A DNA stretch of 7,453 nt from Bacteroidota bacterium (GTDB lineage: Bacteria > Bacteroidota > Bacteroidia > B-17B0 > Aurantibacillaceae). The stretch covers positions 1-7,453 of the forward strand of contig CANJJP010000070.1 in NCBI GenBank assembly GCA_947474485.1, read 5' to 3'. Under the pieces are notes generated by a model. It ran no database searches, was not told the origin of the DNA, and saw nothing but the letters and a program-made list of their open reading frames with translations. A program made the position numbers and the translations under genes. How positions within the stretch are numbered: position 1 is the first letter of the stretch; each line of letters begins with the position of its first letter. Positions 5,273 to 7,453 of the stretch are shown here, piece by piece.

Positions 5273-7135
5273 ATGGCAAAACAAGGTTCAAGTTATAACG
5301 AAGACAGTATTAAATCCCTCGATTGGAAAGAGCATATTCGTATGCGACCTGGGATGTATATTGGAAAATTAGGTGATGGTTCGGCATTCGACGATGGTAT
5401 TTATGTATTACTAAAAGAGGTAATGGATAACTCTATCGATGAGTTTATGATGGGCGAAGGAAAGAAGATTGAAGTGTGGGTAAAGGAAGGTGTTGTTTCT
5501 ATTCGTGATTATGGTCGTGGTATTCCATTAGGTAAAGTCGTAGATGTTGTATCTAAAATTAATACCGGTGGTAAATACGATAGCGAAGCCTTCAAAAAAT
5601 CAATTGGTTTAAATGGTGTTGGTACCAAAGCAGTAAACGCATTATCTAATCAATTCAAAGTTATTTCTTTTCGTGATGGGCAATGCAAAACTGCTGAGTT
5701 TAATAGAGGTGAGCTATTGAAAGAGAGCAAACTCCAAGCAACTAATGAAGCAAACGGAACCTACGTAGAGTTTACTCCTGATGATAGCATCTTTAAAAAA
5801 TATCATTTCATTCATGAGTACATCGATAAGATGTTATGGAATTATGCTTTCTTAAATACAGGGCTTACACTTCATTTCAACGGTAACGTTTATAAATCCG
5901 ATAATGGTTTAAAAGATTTATTAGAGAAAAACATTTCAGGAGAAATTTTATATCCAATCATCCACATGCGCGGTGATGATATTGAAGTTGCAATGACTCA
6001 CAGTAACGAACATTTCTCTGAGGAGTATTACAGTTATGTAAACGGACAATACACCACACAAGGTGGAACGCATCAAGCTGCATTTAGAGAAGCGATGGTA
6101 AAAACTATTCGCGAGTTCTTTAAAAAGGATTTTGACCCAACCGATGTTCGTAAGTCGATTGTTGCTGCAGTTTCGGTTAGAGTGCAAGAACCAGTGTTCG
6201 AATCTCAAACAAAAACTAAATTAGGTTCACAAGAAGTTGCTCCGGGCGGACAATCGATGCGTTCGTTTGTGAATGATTTCATGAAACAACAATTGGATAA
6301 CTACTTACATCGTAATCCTGAAACAGCAAAAGCAATCGAAGCTAAGATAATAGCAAACGAACGTGAGCGTAAGGAATTATCGGGTATCCAAAAGTTAGCA
6401 AGAGAAAGAGCGAAAAAATCTTCACTGCACAATAAGAAGTTAAGAGATTGTCGTGTTCATTTAGATGATGCAAAAAATCCAAGAAGTGTTGAAACTACTA
6501 TTTTTATTTGTGAGGGTGACTCGGCAAGTGGATCAATTACTAAAACACGCGATGTAAACACACAAGCTGTATTTAGTTTAAAGGGTAAGCCTTTAAATTG
6601 TTTTGGTTTAGGAAAAAAAGTAGTTTACGAAAACGAAGAGTTTAACTTACTTCAGTCAGCATTAAATATTGAAGATGGTTTAGATAATTTACGTTACAAC
6701 AATGTAGTAATTGCAACTGATGCCGATGTGGATGGTATGCACATTCGTTTGTTGTTACTTACTTTTTTCTTACAATTTTTCCCCGACTTAGTTAAAAATC
6801 GTCACGTTTATATTTTGCAAACTCCTTTGTTCCGTGTACGTAACAAAAAGGAAACTGCTTATTGTTATAGCGATGAAGAGCGTAAAGCAGCTATTGCAAA
6901 ATTAGGCCCTAAGCCAGAGATTACACGATTTAAAGGATTAGGTGAAATTAGTCCGGATGAGTTTAAACACTTTATTGGTAAAGACATTCGTTTAGAGCCG
7001 GTGTTGTTAGATCAGCAAGCTTCTATACAACAATTGTTGAATTACTATATGGGTAAAAACACACCTGATAGACAAGAATTTATTATTGATAATCTTCGCG
7101 TTGAGTTAGATGTAGAAGATGTATTAGTTAAGTAG
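5273..7135 (+). CDS. parE: DNA topoisomerase IV subunit B (ATPase subunit)
   Basis: ParE supplies the ATPase and TOPRIM parts of topoisomerase IV, which separates linked daughter chromosomes together with ParC. It has 620 residues, typical for this family in Bacteroidota. The GHKL ATPase domain shows RMRPGMYIG (23-31), KEVMDNSIDE (48-57, catalytic Glu49 and Mg-binding Asn53), RDYGRGIP (78-85) and GLNGVGTKAVNALS (112-125). The transducer domain carries the ATP-contacting QTKTKLGS (312-319). The TOPRIM domain shows FICEGDSASGS (411-421) and ATDADVDGMHIR (481-492) with the metal-binding acidic residues, followed by RFKGLGE (552-558). Subunit B of gyrase is the alternative. The parC gene directly downstream, the overall length and the TTQGGTH motif region point to ParE. 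The ATG follows an A-run with no Shine-Dalgarno site. No convincing promoter of its own was found, so it may depend on readthrough from the four-helix-bundle cassette or ychF. Confidence 0.92.
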   Translation: MAKQGSSYNEDSIKSLDWKEHIRMRPGMYIGKLGDGSAFDDGIYVLLKEVMDNSIDEFMMGEGKKIEVWVKEGVVSIRDYGRGIPLGKVVDVVSKINTGGKYDSEAFKKSIGLNGVGTKAVNALSNQFKVISFRDGQCKTAEFNRGELLKESKLQATNEANGTYVEFTPDDSIFKKYHFIHEYIDKMLWNYAFLNTGLTLHFNGNVYKSDNGLKDLLEKNISGEILYPIIHMRGDDIEVAMTHSNEHFSEEYYSYVNGQYTTQGGTHQAAFREAMVKTIREFFKKDFDPTDVRKSIVAAVSVRVQEPVFESQTKTKLGSQEVAPGGQSMRSFVNDFMKQQLDNYLHRNPETAKAIEAKIIANERERKELSGIQKLARERAKKSSLHNKKLRDCRVHLDDAKNPRSVETTIFICEGDSASGSITKTRDVNTQAVFSLKGKPLNCFGLGKKVVYENEEFNLLQSALNIEDGLDNLRYNNVVIATDADVDGMHIRLLLLTFFLQFFPDLVKNRHVYILQTPLFRVRNKKETAYCYSDEERKAAIAKLGPKPEITRFKGLGEISPDEFKHFIGKDIRLEPVLLDQQASIQQLLNYYMGKNTPDRQEFIIDNLRVELDVEDVLVK

Positions 7136-7158
7136 GGCTTCGTCAAGCTCAGCCTGAC
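7136..7158 (+). repeat. Stop-codon-abutting palindromic repeat, copy 2 (after parE)
   Basis: This 23-bp element begins with GGCTTCGTCAAGC on the base after the parE TAG and ends with AGCCTGAC. It matches copy 1 at 20 of 23 positions and has the same orientation and zero spacing relative to its upstream stop codon. GTCAAGCT-C-AGCCTGAC forms an inverted repeat matched at 7 of 8 positions. No T-run follows, so termination is unlikely here; an intra-operon hairpin between parE and parC fits better. Confidence 0.75.
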
Positions 7159-7188
7159 ATATGGTAAGGAATATATTAATAAGTATTA

Positions 7189-7200
7189 AAATACGTATTT
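7189..7200. promoter_or_regulatory. Short perfect palindrome upstream of parC
   Basis: AAATACGTATTT is a perfect 12-bp palindrome ending 9 bases before the parC ATG, in a very AT-rich 50-base stretch. It could be an operator-like site or a chance result of composition. Confidence 0.2.
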
Positions 7201-7209
7201 ATAAAAAAA

Positions 7210-7453
7210 ATGGAAGACAATAGTTTATTTGAAAATAACGAAGAGCAAGCTAGTCATAACGAGTTGAGCAGCATTACCCACGTTTCGGGAATGTTTAAAA
7301 ACTGGTTTATTGATTATGCGAGTTACGTTATTTTGGAACGTGCAGTACCTGCAATTGAAGATGGATTAAAACCAGTACAACGCCGTATCCTACATAGTAT
7401 GTGGGAATTAGAAGATGGACGATATAATAAGGTTGCCAATGTTATTGGTAATA
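7210..7453 (+). CDS. parC: DNA topoisomerase IV subunit A (5' end only, cut by window edge)
   Basis: ParC is the DNA-cleaving subunit of topoisomerase IV and the partner of ParE encoded upstream. Only the first 81 codons are in the window, translated by hand from ATG 7210-7212. After an acidic leader (MEDNSLFENNEEQ) the conserved N-terminal region of type IIA topoisomerase A subunits appears: FKNWFIDYASYVILERAVP, then EDGLKPVQRRILHSMWELED (about 53-72) and NKVANVIGN. The winged-helix region with the catalytic tyrosine lies beyond the edge. Gyrase A is the main alternative. The adjacent parE and the sequence LERAVPAIEDGLKPVQRRILHSMWE, presented here in overlapping parts, favour ParC. The gap to parE is 74 bp and contains the palindromic repeat copy 2, so the two are probably one transcription unit. 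The start lies after eight A residues with no Shine-Dalgarno site. Confidence 0.92.
   Translation, partial: MEDNSLFENNEEQASHNELSSITHVSGMFKNWFIDYASYVILERAVPAIEDGLKPVQRRILHSMWELEDGRYNKVANVIGN

Noticed and set aside
5948..6208. Minus-strand 86-codon frame within parE
   Set aside because: It is antisense to the conserved ParE transducer region.
5273..7135. Calling the subunit B gene gyrB
   Set aside because: Length, the ParE-style TTQGGTH region and the parC-like gene directly downstream favour topoisomerase IV.
7136..7158. Rho-independent terminator after parE
   Set aside because: No T-run follows the hairpin, and termination between parE and parC would separate partner subunits.

Overview
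The window looks like chromosomal DNA from a member of the Bacteroidota. It is AT-rich, its starts lack clear Shine-Dalgarno sequences and are often preceded by A-runs, it has -7 boxes of the TAnnTTTG type, transketolase is split into two genes, and the ParE/ParC sequences are of the Bacteroidota kind. I cannot name the genus from sequence alone.

Left half, minus strand (about 1-3335). Three genes are read right to left: the N-terminal transketolase subunit (2487-3335), a secreted von Willebrand factor A (VWA) protein (953-2383), and the C-terminal transketolase subunit (1-934, cut by the window edge a few residues before its expected end). The two transketolase halves must form one enzyme, yet a 1.4-kb VWA gene sits between them, only 18 bp upstream of the C-subunit start. 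The VWA protein has a complete metal-binding (MIDAS) motif and a C-terminal region made of three repeats of about 76 residues. Its start codon is abnormal.

Centre (3336-3544). This is a divergent intergenic region with a -7 promoter box facing each way, a short palindrome between them, and a strong stem-loop in the presumed leader of ychF.

Right half, plus strand. The order is ychF (3545-4645, translation-associated P-loop ATPase), a four-helix-bundle/S23 gene (4774-5202), parE (5273-7135) and the start of parC (7210 to the edge). ParE and ParC together form topoisomerase IV.

Two non-coding patterns stand out. First, the four-helix-bundle gene is enclosed by a 20-bp terminal inverted repeat (19/20 matched) that starts on the base after the ychF stop and ends 3 bp before the parE ATG. 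Related 10-mers also recur on both sides. This resembles a small non-autonomous cassette of the kind known as intervening sequences in 23S rRNA, but placed between protein genes. Second, a 23-bp hairpin-forming repeat occurs twice (after tktN and after parE). In both cases it begins on the base directly after the stop codon, in the sense orientation, and lies in the gap between the two genes of a two-subunit enzyme.

No rRNA, tRNA, CRISPR array, transposase or integrase is visible. There is no gene-free stretch longer than 300 bases.
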